DNA of 38,847 nt from DATKZS01 sp035527835 [NCBI: bacterium] (GTDB lineage Bacteria; RBG-13-61-14), in assembly GCA_035527835.1 (NCBI GenBank), contig DATKZS010000184.1:1-38847 (forward strand). Reading direction: 5' to 3'. Position numbers and translations under genes: made by a program. The notes beneath the pieces are model-generated. The model searched no databases. It was not told the DNA's origin and saw only the letters and a list, made by a program, of their open reading frames with translations. Every line of letters starts with the position of its first letter. Within the stretch, counting starts at the first letter, position 1. Below are positions 7,787 to 16,244 of this stretch, in pieces.

Positions 7787-8965
7787 TTACTTGAGCGCGG
7801 CGAGGTCGAGGGGATAGCGGCCGTATTTTCGGAAGAGCTTTTCCTCGAGGCGGACGGTCTTGACTCCGACCTCGATGACCCAGGGCTCGGCGTAGGGCCA
7901 GCCCACGAGGCCGCCGTTGTGGTCCCCCAGCTTCAGGATCAGGTCTTTGACGTAGCGCTCGACCATGGCGGGGTCGTTGGTCGGATAGACCTGCTGGATG
8001 TCCACAGCGGCGAAGATGCAGATCTTGCCGGCGACGTTTTGGGCGAGCCAGTCGAGGCCGCACATCTCCGGGCTGTCGAGCTGGATGAATTCGAGTCCCG
8101 CCTCGATCATGAGGGGCAGGAGCGCCTTGATGTCGCCGCAGGAGTGCATGCCGCAGTGCATCCCGAGTTCGTGGCAGCGGCGGGTGACGCGCCGGTAGCG
8201 GGGCAGGAAGAACTGCTCGAAGTGGCGGGGCGAGATCAGGGCGCGGTCCTGCGATCCCCAGTCGTCCACCAGCATGAAGCCGTCGGCGCCGGCCTTATGG
8301 AAGTTCTCGACGATGTCAAGAGTCATGTCGGTAATCATGTCGAGGAGATGCGCGGATTCGTCGGGATGGAGGACCATGTCGGTCATGGCGTTCTCGAAGC
8401 CGCGCAGGTACTGGAAGCGCTCGCGGATCGAGTTGCCGTCCACGCCGAGGCGGTAGCGGTCGCCCTGGAGCCACTTGCTGAGCGCGGCGGCCTGGGCGAA
8501 GCGGCCCCAGTCCTTCATGTCGGGCAGGCGGTAATCATCGAGCAGGCGCCATCCGTCCTGGAGCGGGCCCTTCACGGTCTCGCCCAGGCTGGTGCGGCCG
8601 GAGGCCTTCCATACCGTGCCGAACTCGTCAATGGCGATGCGGTCCTCTTGAAGCCACTTCGCGCCCGGCCGCTTTGCCCATTTCCAGGCGCGGGTGGCGA
8701 CCATGCCGGGATGGACGTAGGGGTAATAATCCGCCGGCGGCTGCCAGGAGCGGGGCGGCACGTGGAAGAGGAACCAGAAGTCCTTTTTCTGGTGGGGCAC
8801 GCGGTCCGGGGCCTTGAACTCGAGCGCCCGCACCACGCGCTCGCGGCGGGACATGGGCCCGCGGCCGGTCACGTATTTTTCCCTGGCCGCGCTGAGGAAT
8901 ATTTTCACGGGCGAGAGCTTGGTGAGGTTGATCTGCCAGCGGGGGGTATGGCCCTTGTCTAACAC
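7787..8965 (-). CDS. Uroporphyrinogen decarboxylase (URO-D) family protein
   Basis: This protein belongs to the URO-D superfamily, which includes heme-pathway decarboxylases and corrinoid or cobalamin-dependent methyltransferases (MtaA/CmuA-like). Visible features are SRRERVVRALEFKAPDRVP (the usual N-terminus), GFMLVDDWGSQ, GMHSCGDIKALLP and GLEFIQLDSPE. The gene sits downstream of two sulfatases rather than hem genes, so I infer a methyltransferase-like or other non-heme role; a substrate cannot be given. Two starts are possible. The GTG at 8965 has CGAGG at 7 bases and overlaps the sulfatase stop, giving 392 residues. The ATG at 8851 matches the usual family N-terminus but lacks a clear binding site. 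Coupling to the sulfatase favours the longer form. Confidence 0.85.
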   Translation of the reverse strand: MLDKGHTPRWQINLTKLSPVKIFLSAAREKYVTGRGPMSRRERVVRALEFKAPDRVPHQKKDFWFLFHVPPRSWQPPADYYPYVHPGMVATRAWKWAKRPGAKWLQEDRIAIDEFGTVWKASGRTSLGETVKGPLQDGWRLLDDYRLPDMKDWGRFAQAAALSKWLQGDRYRLGVDGNSIRERFQYLRGFENAMTDMVLHPDESAHLLDMITDMTLDIVENFHKAGADGFMLVDDWGSQDRALISPRHFEQFFLPRYRRVTRRCHELGMHCGMHSCGDIKALLPLMIEAGLEFIQLDSPEMCGLDWLAQNVAGKICIFAAVDIQQVYPTNDPAMVERYVKDLILKLGDHNGGLVGWPYAEPWVIEVGVKTVRLEEKLFRKYGRYPLDLAALK

Positions 8966-10326
8966 GCCGTTTCCTCGATAAGCCGCTTCAGTTCCGCGGC
9001 GAGCTCGGCCTTTTTACCGGCCGCGGCGGGATCGGCGGCGAGGTCATGGCGCTCGGCCGGGTCCGCGGCGAGGTGGTACATCTCGTCGGGGAACCTTTTT
9101 TCGCTGCCCGGATAGGTGACGAGCTTCCAGTCCTCGGTGCGCACGGCGCGGATGGGCGGATGCGGGAAGCCGGGGTCCTTGAAGTATTCGTAGAGGAACG
9201 ACGCGCGCCACTGATCGCTTTTTCCTTGAACGAGTTCCAGGCAGCTCTTGCCCTGCACGGCGGTGGGGACGGCGACTCCGGCGGCGGAAAGGATGGTGGG
9301 GTTGAGGTCAATGTTGAGGACCATCTGGTCCACTGCTTTTCCGCCGCCGGGTACGAGCCGCGGATAGCGCATGAGGTGCGGTATCCTCATGCTCTCGTCA
9401 TAGGCGTAGCGCTTGTCAATGAGCCCGTGCTCGCCCCAGGCATAGCCGTTGTCGCCGGCGTAAACGATCAGCGTGTTCTCGGCGAGGCCCTTGTCGTCAA
9501 GAAACTTGAGCACGGCGCCCACGCTGTCGTCCACTCCCATCAGCGCCTCGTAATAGCCCTGCTGGCCCTCTTTGAACTTGGCGAGCTGGGGCACGTGGAT
9601 CAGGCCCATGGGATAGTCGCGCTCGTTTTGCTCCATCTCATGCAGCGGCGCGTCCTTGAGCGCGCCCTTGTACTTGTCGGGCGGGACGAAGTCGTAGTGC
9701 ACGGCCTTGTGGGAGAGGTAGAGGCAGAAGGGGCGGGAGCGGGGCCGGTTCATGAATTCCAGCGCGTATTGCGTGAGCACGTCGGTGATGTAGCCCTTGC
9801 GCTTCGTGTCCTTGCCGTCCACCACCAGCGGGCAGTCGTTGTACACGCCCTGTCCGCCGACGAAGTTGAAGGAGACCATGCGGTCCGCCTTGCCCTGTCC
9901 GGCCAGGTCGGGCACGCCCTTGCCCGGCATGTGCCACTTGCCGATGAAGGCGGTGTCGTAGCCCTGGCCGTGGAGGATCTCGAGGAACGTGACGTTGGAA
10001 TCGCGCCACGGCGTCAGGTTGTTCATGACCCCGTGGCAATGGGCATACCGGCCGGTGAGGAACGACGCGCGGGAGGGGCTGCACAGGGAGGTGGTGACGA
10101 ACGAGTTTTTGAAGTGCGCGCCCTCGGCCGCGATGCGGTCCAGGTTGGGGGTCTTGAGCCAGGGCTTGTCCATGAAGCCGAAGGCGTCGTAGCGGTGGTC
10201 GTCGGTGAGGATGAAGATGATGTTGGGGCGGGCGGCGCCGGCCAAGGCTCGTCTTCCGGCCAGGGCCCCGGCGGCGGCGCCGGCGGCCATGGTTTGCAGC
10301 GCCTGGCGGCGGTTGAATGTCTTCAT
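8959..10326 (-). CDS. Tat-exported type I sulfatase (copy 1)
   Basis: From the ATG at 10326 (GGGAGG 10 bases upstream) this is a 455-residue sulfatase of the alkaline phosphatase superfamily. Cys82 in CSPSRASFLTGR is the residue that is oxidised to formylglycine. Metal-site motifs are TDDHR (41-45) and DNGYAWGEHG, and GKWHMPG is the conserved substrate-site lysine motif. The N-terminus has NRRQALQTMAAG followed by an Ala-rich stretch and ALAGAA, a twin-arginine signal for export of a folded enzyme. It hydrolyses a sulfate ester, but the substrate is unknown. It is a close paralogue of the gene at 10625-12019. No formylglycine-generating enzyme is in the window. Confidence 0.93.
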   Translation of the reverse strand: MKTFNRRQALQTMAAGAAAGALAGRRALAGAARPNIIFILTDDHRYDAFGFMDKPWLKTPNLDRIAAEGAHFKNSFVTTSLCSPSRASFLTGRYAHCHGVMNNLTPWRDSNVTFLEILHGQGYDTAFIGKWHMPGKGVPDLAGQGKADRMVSFNFVGGQGVYNDCPLVVDGKDTKRKGYITDVLTQYALEFMNRPRSRPFCLYLSHKAVHYDFVPPDKYKGALKDAPLHEMEQNERDYPMGLIHVPQLAKFKEGQQGYYEALMGVDDSVGAVLKFLDDKGLAENTLIVYAGDNGYAWGEHGLIDKRYAYDESMRIPHLMRYPRLVPGGGKAVDQMVLNIDLNPTILSAAGVAVPTAVQGKSCLELVQGKSDQWRASFLYEYFKDPGFPHPPIRAVRTEDWKLVTYPGSEKRFPDEMYHLAADPAERHDLAADPAAAGKKAELAAELKRLIEETAC

Positions 10327-10351
10327 GGCGCAAAGTCCTCCCTTCAGTGCG

Positions 10352-10602
10352 GTCCAAAATAAAGGCACAAGAAAAACGCCAAGACGCCAAGAACGCCAAG
10401 GGCGATGTTTTTATTAAATTCTCAAGCCGGCCTCCCGGCAGTTTAATCTTTCTTGGCGCTCCCGTTAGCTGGTTCGCCAAGCAGGTTGGAGTCAAGGCGA
10501 TGCGTCTTTTTCCGAGACTTGCCGCCAAGAAACATCCGGTTTTACTTGGCGAACCTTGGCGCTCTTGGCGTCTTGGCGTTTTTCTTAATGTCTATTTTGG
10601 AC
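10352..10602. repeat. Long interrupted palindrome, family A
   Basis: The arms at about 10352-10404 and 10550-10602 pair over roughly 50 bases, from GTCCAAAATA at the outer end through AAGAAAAACGCCAAGACGCC, with few mismatches. The spacer of about 145 bases contains further CGCCAAG / CTTGGCG units in both directions. It occupies the whole gap between the two sulfatase genes. No gene is visible in it. Confidence 0.85.
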
Positions 10603-10624
10603 AAGTATGTCCTCCCTTTCTAAT

Positions 10625-12019
10625 TTATCCGGATTGACAGGTGAGTTCGCGGTCCAGCCGGGCGAGCTCCGCGGCGAGCTCGTTTTTCTTCCTGGCCCGG
10701 GCCGGATCGTCGGCCAGGTCGTTGCGTTCGCCCGGGTCGTCGGCCAGATGATACAGCTCGTCCTTGAAAACGGGACCGGCGGCCCCGGGATAGGTGATGA
10801 GCTTCCAGTCCCTGGTGCGCACGGCCTTGATGTTGGAGGCGGGGGGAAAACCGGGGTCCTCTCTGTACTCGTAGAGCCAGGAGCCGCGGCCGGGCAAATG
10901 CCGGGCCGGGTCCAGAAATTCGAGGTAACTCCGGCCCTGGACCCAGCCCGGGACCGGGATGCCCGCGGCCGTGAGCAGGGTCGGATTGAGGTCTATGTTC
11001 AGGACCATTTGCCCGGCCTTGATCCCGCCTTCAGGCGCCAGCCGGGGCCAGCGCAGCAGGTGCGGAACCCGGATACTCTCCTCGTAGGCCAGCCGCTTGT
11101 CAATCAGGCCGTGCTCGCCCCAGAGGTATCCGTTGTCGCTGCCATAGACGATGAGCGTATTCTCCGCCCAGCGCTTGTCATCGAGGAGCTTGAGCACGGC
11201 GCCGACGCTGTCGTCCACCCCCATCAGCGCCTCGTAATAGCGCTGCTGGCCCTTCTGGAAATGGATGAGCTGCGGCACGAGGATGCCGCTCATGAGGTAA
11301 GCGCGAGTCTGCTCCTCCATGGGATGCAAGGGGGCGCCGGCCAGCTTTCCCCGATACCGCTCGGGCGGGATGAAATTATTATGGACCGCCTTGTGGGAAA
11401 GATAGAGGCAGAAAGGCCCGGGCCGGGGCCGGTCCAGAAATTCCAGCGCGTATGAAGTGAGAATGTCCGTGAGGTAGCCCGAACTTTTTACGTCCTTGCC
11501 GTCCACGACCAGCGGACAATCTTCATAAACGCCCTGACCCAGGCCGATAGAGAAGGAAACCATTCGATCAAGCTTGCCCTCGCCGACCAGGTCGGGAACT
11601 GTTTTGCCCGGCATGTGCCACTTGCCGATGAAGGCGGTGTTATATCCCTGGCCGTGGAGCAGCTCGAGGAAAGTCACGTTCTTCTTGTTCCAGGGGGTGA
11701 GGTTGTTGACCACGCCGTGGCATCGGGCGTACTGGCCGGTGAGGAAAGAAGCGCGGGAGGGGCTGCACAATGAGGTGGTGACGAACGAGTTCTTGAAGTG
11801 CACGCCCTCGCGCGCGATGCGGTCCATGTTGGGGGTCTTGAGCCAGGGCTTGTCCATGAAGCCGAAGGCGTCCCAGCGGTGGTCGTCGGTGAGGATGAAG
11901 ATGATGTTGGGGCGGGCGCCGGCCGCTCCGGAGCCCAGGAGCGGGAGCGCGGCCCCGGCGGCGGCGCCGGCGGCCATGGTCCGGAGCGCTTGCCTGCGGT
12001 TGCAGGTCGGGTGTTTCAT
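10625..12019 (-). CDS. Tat-exported type I sulfatase (copy 2)
   Basis: From the ATG at 12019 (GGGAGG 7 bases upstream) this is a 464-residue sulfatase. Cys85 in CSPSRASFLTGQ is the formylglycine site. TDDHRWDAFGF, GKWHMPGKT and DNGYLWGEHG supply the metal and substrate motifs. The signal NRRQALRTMAAGAAAG is nearly identical to that of the other copy and marks Tat export. Most of the alignment between the two copies is conserved; they differ most in the mid-region after MVSF and in the C-terminal third, so their substrates may differ. This copy is first in the minus-strand order sulfatase, sulfatase, URO-D family protein. The gene pair arose by tandem duplication, now separated by a long palindrome. 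Confidence 0.93.
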   Translation of the reverse strand: MKHPTCNRRQALRTMAAGAAAGAALPLLGSGAAGARPNIIFILTDDHRWDAFGFMDKPWLKTPNMDRIAREGVHFKNSFVTTSLCSPSRASFLTGQYARCHGVVNNLTPWNKKNVTFLELLHGQGYNTAFIGKWHMPGKTVPDLVGEGKLDRMVSFSIGLGQGVYEDCPLVVDGKDVKSSGYLTDILTSYALEFLDRPRPGPFCLYLSHKAVHNNFIPPERYRGKLAGAPLHPMEEQTRAYLMSGILVPQLIHFQKGQQRYYEALMGVDDSVGAVLKLLDDKRWAENTLIVYGSDNGYLWGEHGLIDKRLAYEESIRVPHLLRWPRLAPEGGIKAGQMVLNIDLNPTLLTAAGIPVPGWVQGRSYLEFLDPARHLPGRGSWLYEYREDPGFPPASNIKAVRTRDWKLITYPGAAGPVFKDELYHLADDPGERNDLADDPARARKKNELAAELARLDRELTCQSG

Positions 12020-12091
12020 CGCGGGTCCTCCCGGAAAATAATTATTGCGCAATCGGCACGGGAACACAATGGAAGCGGGGGGACGGTCAGA

Positions 12092-12290
12092 ATTTGGAGT
12101 GCGGCGGCACGACGCCGCTTTCATTGGAGCTCATGCTCCATCAGAGTTCGATGAAACCGCAGAGACGCAAAGAGCGCAGAGAAAATAAAGAATATTTTCT
12201 TCTCCGCGTTCTCTGCGTCTCTGCGGTTAAAGTTGGAGCTTTTTCGTTTGCGGCGACAATGAAAGCGGCGTCGTGCCGCCGAACTTTAAA
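12092..12290. repeat. Composite palindrome: family F outer arms around family C
   Basis: The outer arms 12092-12127 and 12257-12290 pair through TTCGGCGGCACGACGCCGCT-type sequence. Nested inside, 12155-12186 (AACCGCAGAGACGCAAAGAG) pairs with 12193-12228 (CTCTGCGTCTCTGCGGTT core). The outer arms are the same family as the element at 1-170. The whole fills the gap between the sulfatase 2 start and the lipoprotein gene end; I see no gene in it. Confidence 0.85.
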
Positions 12291-12298
12291 ACAGCGGC

Positions 12299-12320
12299 GG
12301 GCAGGCACCGGAGCCTGCCC
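12299..12320 (-). terminator. GC hairpin immediately after the lipoprotein gene
   Basis: GGGCAGGC (12299-12306) and GCCTGCCC (12313-12320) form a perfect 8-bp stem with a 6-base loop, touching the stop codon of the minus-strand gene. No T-tract follows, so it may be a weak terminator or an mRNA end-stabilising hairpin. Confidence 0.45.
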
Positions 12321-13502
12321 CTACTTGAGGAAGACGATGGAGAAGGGTGGGAGCCAGAGGTTGATGGGGGACGGGGTGACGAGGGTGTCGGTGCTGGTGT
12401 CAATGATGACGATTCCGGGGGCGGTGGCGGAGCGGTCGCAGAGGTAGAGCTCGCCGCGGTCGTTGAGTGCGAGGTCCCACAGCGTGAAGCCGGAGGCGGC
12501 GGAGTACAGCGGCGCGGGGTCGCGGAGCCCGGTTCCCGGATCAAAGGCGACGAGCAGGGAATGGAAGGAGGCGTCGGTGACGGTGGCGTAGCCCTTGGTC
12601 GCGGAGGCGATGGCGAAGTCGCCGATGTTTCCGCCGAGCGCGGTCTCGTCAATGATGAATCCTTCGGAGGTTCCGGTGGCCGGGTCAATGGCCTCGATGC
12701 CGCCGTCGCCGATCGCGGAGACCACTCCGGCGTCTCCCACCAGGATGCGGCCGAGCGACGGATCATAGACCACGTCGGTGGACGGGTTCTTGCCGAGGAG
12801 CGGGACGTCTCCGGCCAGGGTGTCGGTGGTTGTGTTTACCATGACGAGCCAGCTCTGTGCGCTGGGCTGCCAGTTGCGGCGGTCGAGGTTTTGCACGGCG
12901 ACGTAGAGGGTGGAGCCGTGGATGAGGAGTCCGCTCATTTCGGGGATTCCGTCGGGGCCGCCGTATCCGGCGGCGGTGAGGTCAATGGATCCGAGGAAAG
13001 CGCCGGTCAAGGGATTGATGATCCAGAGGCCGCGGCATTCGTAGCGGGAGAGGTAGGCCTTGCTCTCGCTCACGAACGCCAGGTCCTGCGGGTTCACGGC
13101 GAAGCCGCAGCCGGTGTCGGGGAGCGAGTACTGTCTGACCAGTTTGAAGCGCTGGTCGAGCACGGTGATGTTGTCGTAGGTGAAGCGGTTGATGACGAAG
13201 ACGTAGCCGCCGAAGGCGGCGGCGACGGGGTCGGGGCTGACGGCGTCGGCGGCGAATTGGGGGTCGGGCAGGTAGGCCTGCCGGGTGTCGAGGGAGATGA
13301 CGCCGAAGCCGCCGGTGAGCGAGTAGTCGGTGGTGGCGACCAAGGCGGCGTATTGCGGCGGGTTGGGGCCGGTGTCGCCCTGCACTGGAATCGGGCCGCT
13401 GTCGGGCATGTTTGCGCCGGGGTCGGGCATGACCACGCAGGAACAGAGGAGCATAAGGAGCGCCGTGGCAAGCAAGAGAGGAAAATATTTTTTGTCACTC
13501 AT
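12321..13502 (-). CDS. Beta-propeller-like surface lipoprotein beside the B12 receptor
   Basis: This 393-residue protein begins with a lipoprotein signal (hydrophobic 7-19, then LCSC with Cys22 as the likely lipidated residue) and a Pro/Gly linker. The body is a chain of repeating units, for example YVFVINRFTYDNITVLD, GLWIINPLTGAFLGSIDL and GIEAIDPATGTSEGFI. This is the pattern of YncE-like beta-propellers. It lies directly downstream of a TonB receptor that is under a cobalamin riboswitch. In Bacteroides, BtuG is a beta-propeller surface lipoprotein that captures B12 and passes it to BtuB. I infer a similar accessory role, based on context and fold, not on recognised residue identity. The minus-strand start has no obvious strong binding site in the AT-rich upstream region. 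Confidence 0.75.
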   Translation of the reverse strand: MSDKKYFPLLLATALLMLLCSCVVMPDPGANMPDSGPIPVQGDTGPNPPQYAALVATTDYSLTGGFGVISLDTRQAYLPDPQFAADAVSPDPVAAAFGGYVFVINRFTYDNITVLDQRFKLVRQYSLPDTGCGFAVNPQDLAFVSESKAYLSRYECRGLWIINPLTGAFLGSIDLTAAGYGGPDGIPEMSGLLIHGSTLYVAVQNLDRRNWQPSAQSWLVMVNTTTDTLAGDVPLLGKNPSTDVVYDPSLGRILVGDAGVVSAIGDGGIEAIDPATGTSEGFIIDETALGGNIGDFAIASATKGYATVTDASFHSLLVAFDPGTGLRDPAPLYSAASGFTLWDLALNDRGELYLCDRSATAPGIVIIDTSTDTLVTPSPINLWLPPFSIVFLK

Positions 13503-13545
13503 TTTTTCATGTCCTCATAAGGGGCTGCGTAATCATATAATTCTT

Positions 13546-13636
13546 TTTTGACAGGATTAACAGGATTTACAGGATAAAAGAGGACAGCCAATAAAGATCT
13601 CCATGACATCCTGTAAATCCTGTTAATTCTGTCAAA
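13546..13636. repeat. Interrupted palindrome, family D (ACAGGATT units)
   Basis: The left arm 13549-13576 (GACAGGATTAACAGGATTTA core) and right arm 13608-13636 are near-perfect reverse complements made of tandem ACAGGATT-type units about 10 bases apart. It lies between the receptor stop and the lipoprotein start on the same minus-strand transcript. A second copy is at 37319-37402. Confidence 0.9.
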
Positions 13637-13681
13637 ATAATTATTTGACATGATATGGGCGTTTTAGCAGCGGGCCTCATT

Positions 13682-15820
13682 TCACCATTTCCCCTGCACG
13701 GTGATGAAATAACTCCTTCCGGGCAGCGGGTATCCGGCGACGTCGGCGATGCGGTCGTCGGCCAGGTTTTTAGTTTCCACGGTGATGTCCAGGGAGGCGT
13801 GGTTCTTTTTATACAGGTCCACGGCAGTGCCCATGTTATAGACGCGGCGGTCGGGGACCTGGTAGAGGTTGGCGCGGTCCCAGTAGTTGCCGCTCACGTA
13901 GTCGGCCTCGGCCCAGACTTTCCAGCGCTCAGGCGCGTACTCGATGCGTCCGTAGGCCTCGTGCATGGGGCGGAGCGGTAAAGCGTTGCCTTGCCAGTAG
14001 GCGACGTCGCCCTGGTCCACTGCTGCCTGGAAGGTGTAGTTGCCGGAGAGGCGCCAGTCGTCAAAGAGGCCGAATCCGAATGAGAGCTCGTGGCCGCCGA
14101 CCCGGGCGGCGCCGATGTTCACGGCGCGGATGGTGCGCTGCGAGTTCTGGAAGAAGAGGATCAGGTCGTCCACCCGGCTCTGAAAGAAGGCGTATTCGAG
14201 GTACGGGTCATGGAGCGGGCCGGAGCCGTAGCCGCGGCAGGCGAATCCGAGGTCGAAGTTGACGCCGCGCTCGGGCATAAGCCCGGTGTTGCCGACGGCC
14301 ACGCCGCGGTCGCCGAAGAGCTCGTAAAAGGTGGGCACGCGGTAGAAGCGCCCGGCGTTGGCCTTGAGCACCAGGGTGTCGCTGGCGCGATAGCGGAGCC
14401 CGATGGAGGGGCTGGTTAGTTCGAGGGTGTCGGTGTTGTCGCCGGCGGCCCGGGACCAGGAGAAGTTAGGGTCGCCGGAGATGCGGTTCCAATACCATTC
14501 CTGGCGGAGCGCGGGCTGGATGGTCCATTTTCCGGACGGGTCGGTGAGCTCGACCTGGACCACGGCGGCCAGGCTGGAGCGCGTCTGCTCTTTGCCTTCT
14601 TCGCGGCGGGGCACGTGCTGGACCGGGGTGAACGACTCCTCCCGGTACTCGGTGAATGTCGTGAGGATGCCGTCGTCGCCGGCGAAGCGCCAGATGGCCT
14701 TGGCGCGGGCGCCGGCGGTGGCCATGCGGTTCTCGGTCTTGCGCTTTTGGCCGCCGAGCTCGCCTTCGGGATCGTCGAGGGTCTCGTCATCATAGAGCCC
14801 GTCGGCGCCGAGGGTGAGGTCGAGCGTGTCATCGAGCAGGGAGCGGTTGCGGGCGGAGAGCGTCAGGGTGGCGCGGCCGGTGGTATAGCGGGTGCTTCGG
14901 GCCTGGGCCGCGGCAAGGCCGGGCAATCCCTGGTCCTTGTAATGGCCGGTGGCGATGCCGGCGAGCTCCCACTCGGCGCCGCCGGCCAGGCGCGCGGTGA
15001 GGTCATAGGAGGAGAAGTCGTTGTTGACGCGGGTGTCGGTGAAGTCGTCGTGGCTGTTGGCGGGGGTGCCGTTGTCATTATCATAGGTGAAGTCGCCCTG
15101 GCTCGATTCGTGGCCGGCGAAGACGAGGGCGTTCACTTTGCCGACGGGTCCGGAGGCCATGGCGTCGGCCTTTAAAGTTTGATAGGAGCCGTAGGAGAGG
15201 CCGGCCTGGCCGCCCTTCTCGGCGCCTTTCCGGGTGACGAGGTTGATGGCGCCGCCGATGCCGGCTGCTCCGAAGTCGGCGGGGGTGATGCCCCTGAAGA
15301 CCTCGATGTAAGCGATGTTGTCGAGGGGGAGGTCGGCAATGTTGGTGACGCCGGAGGATGCGCGGTTCATGGGCACGCCGTCGAGGAAGACCTGGACCTG
15401 GCTGGCGGAAGAGCCGCGGATGGAGGCGGTGGAGAAGGAGCCCAGGCCGCCGAGGCTGTTGATCTGCACGCCCACGCTGTCGCGGAGCACGTCGGCCACG
15501 GTCTCGACCCGGCCGGGGGTCTCGCCCACGTCTATCACGGTCATGAACTTGGTCGGGTTCTCGACCTTGCGCTCGGAGAGGACCTCGTCGCCGAAGACCA
15601 CGGTGGTGTCGAGCTGCATTTCGAGGGACGCGGTGTCGCCGGGAGAGGGGTCGGCCCAAGCGCGGTGGTACGGACACAATAATAGAAGGAGGAAGATGAG
15701 GGAGATGAGCGACGCATCCCGCGCCTTGCGGCGCCCACATAGCAAGCTATGTGGGCTATCCGGGCATGGGGGGCCGCCATGAATTATGGAGTGGGCGATT
15801 ATGTGTCCGGTGCGGATCAA
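13682..15820 (-). CDS. btuB: TonB-dependent receptor, probable cobalamin receptor (BtuB-like)
   Basis: This outer-membrane receptor has a signal segment (LISLIFLLLLLCP, cleaved after AWA), a TonB-box-like LDTTVV, a plug with TVADVLRDSVGVQI, SIRGSSASQVQVFLDGVP, LPLDNIAYIEVFRG and GGAINLVTRKG, and a barrel ending in the aromatic ITVQGKW. A cobalamin riboswitch lies immediately upstream, so I call it a B12 or corrinoid receptor. The start is uncertain. TTG at 15820 has GGGAG 6 bases upstream and gives 712 residues. An ATG at 15853 also fits the frame but abuts the riboswitch. Between either start and the signal segment the frame crosses a dispersed palindrome (15733-15756), so the first 50 or so residues are unusual for a signal peptide. 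The downstream lipoprotein is probably its partner. Confidence 0.88.
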   Translation of the reverse strand: MIRTGHIIAHSIIHGGPPCPDSPHSLLCGRRKARDASLISLIFLLLLLCPYHRAWADPSPGDTASLEMQLDTTVVFGDEVLSERKVENPTKFMTVIDVGETPGRVETVADVLRDSVGVQINSLGGLGSFSTASIRGSSASQVQVFLDGVPMNRASSGVTNIADLPLDNIAYIEVFRGITPADFGAAGIGGAINLVTRKGAEKGGQAGLSYGSYQTLKADAMASGPVGKVNALVFAGHESSQGDFTYDNDNGTPANSHDDFTDTRVNNDFSSYDLTARLAGGAEWELAGIATGHYKDQGLPGLAAAQARSTRYTTGRATLTLSARNRSLLDDTLDLTLGADGLYDDETLDDPEGELGGQKRKTENRMATAGARAKAIWRFAGDDGILTTFTEYREESFTPVQHVPRREEGKEQTRSSLAAVVQVELTDPSGKWTIQPALRQEWYWNRISGDPNFSWSRAAGDNTDTLELTSPSIGLRYRASDTLVLKANAGRFYRVPTFYELFGDRGVAVGNTGLMPERGVNFDLGFACRGYGSGPLHDPYLEYAFFQSRVDDLILFFQNSQRTIRAVNIGAARVGGHELSFGFGLFDDWRLSGNYTFQAAVDQGDVAYWQGNALPLRPMHEAYGRIEYAPERWKVWAEADYVSGNYWDRANLYQVPDRRVYNMGTAVDLYKKNHASLDITVETKNLADDRIADVAGYPLPGRSYFITVQGKW
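15733..15756. repeat. Short perfect palindrome, family H
   Basis: GCCCACATAGCAAGCTATGTGGGC pairs over 10 or more bases on each side with almost no loop; it is described here by its arms GCCCACATAGC and GCTATGTGGGC. A copy with one changed base is at 35086-35109. Beside it on the minus strand is GCGCC-GCAA-GGCGC, a small stem with a GNRA-type loop. Confidence 0.85.
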
Positions 15821-15857
15821 TGCCTTCTCCCTCACCGCGAGGTGCTTCGACATTGGC

Positions 15858-16022
15858 CGCAAGGCAGGTTTCCTGGCTTAAGGATCGTGGCGCGGGCCTT
15901 GCCTTCCCAGGCGGATGGCCCAGTGGCGTACTCGGTCCGCGCTCCCCTCTTACAGTTGCGGGTCAGCTCCGGCTTTTCACCGGATTCCCTCTTGGCCCCT
16001 AAGGGCGCCTTACAGCTTGGGG
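15858..16022 (-). promoter_or_regulatory. Cobalamin (B12) riboswitch
   Basis: On the minus strand the conserved pieces appear in order: GGGAATCCGGTGAAAAGCCG, then GCTGACCCGCAACTGTAA (15966-15949), then the B12 box AGCCAGGAAACCTGCC (15878-15863). The peripheral stem in between is of typical size. It precedes the TonB receptor gene, and the probable ribosome binding site (GGGAGAAGG, 15823-15831) lies about 30 bases after the B12 box. Control of translation by adenosylcobalamin binding is therefore likely. Confidence 0.95.
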
Positions 16023-16049
16023 ATAATATAGCGTCGGGATGAGATTAGG

Positions 16050-16219
16050 TCAAGACAGGGCTTGAGGCGTGAGGCTTGAGGCTTGAGGCTTGGGGCTTGG
16101 GGCTTGGGGCTTGAGGCTTGGGGCTTGGGGCTTGAGGAAGAGGCTCCAGCTGACGGTCACGCCTCAGACCTCAGACCTCAAGCCTCAAGCCTCAAGCCCC
16201 AAGCCTTACGCCTCTTGAC
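16050..16219. repeat. Hairpin of 7-bp units, family E (GAGGCTT)
   Basis: A run of about ten heptamers GAGGCTT / GGGGCTT (16061-16138) is followed, after about 20 unique bases, by the complementary run AAGCCTC / AGACCTC (16160-16205). The outer ends TCAAGACAGGGCTTG and CGCCTCTTGACA also pair loosely. It separates the riboswitch of the minus-strand B12 unit from the fadR promoter on the plus strand. Confidence 0.88.
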
Positions 16220-16244
16220 AATCCTCGCCGGTTCGTGGTACTGA
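16215..16244 (+). promoter_or_regulatory. Putative fadR promoter
   Basis: A consensus TTGACA (16215-16220) lies at the edge of the heptamer hairpin. The -10 element is poor (TACTGA at 16239-16244 with an 18-base spacer). The operator below overlaps this -10 region, as expected for autorepression. Confidence 0.35.

Noticed and set aside
16050-16219. Tandem heptamers considered as a CRISPR or minisatellite gene
   Set aside because: Units are 7 bases with no spacers and the second half is the reverse complement of the first, so it is a hairpin repeat.
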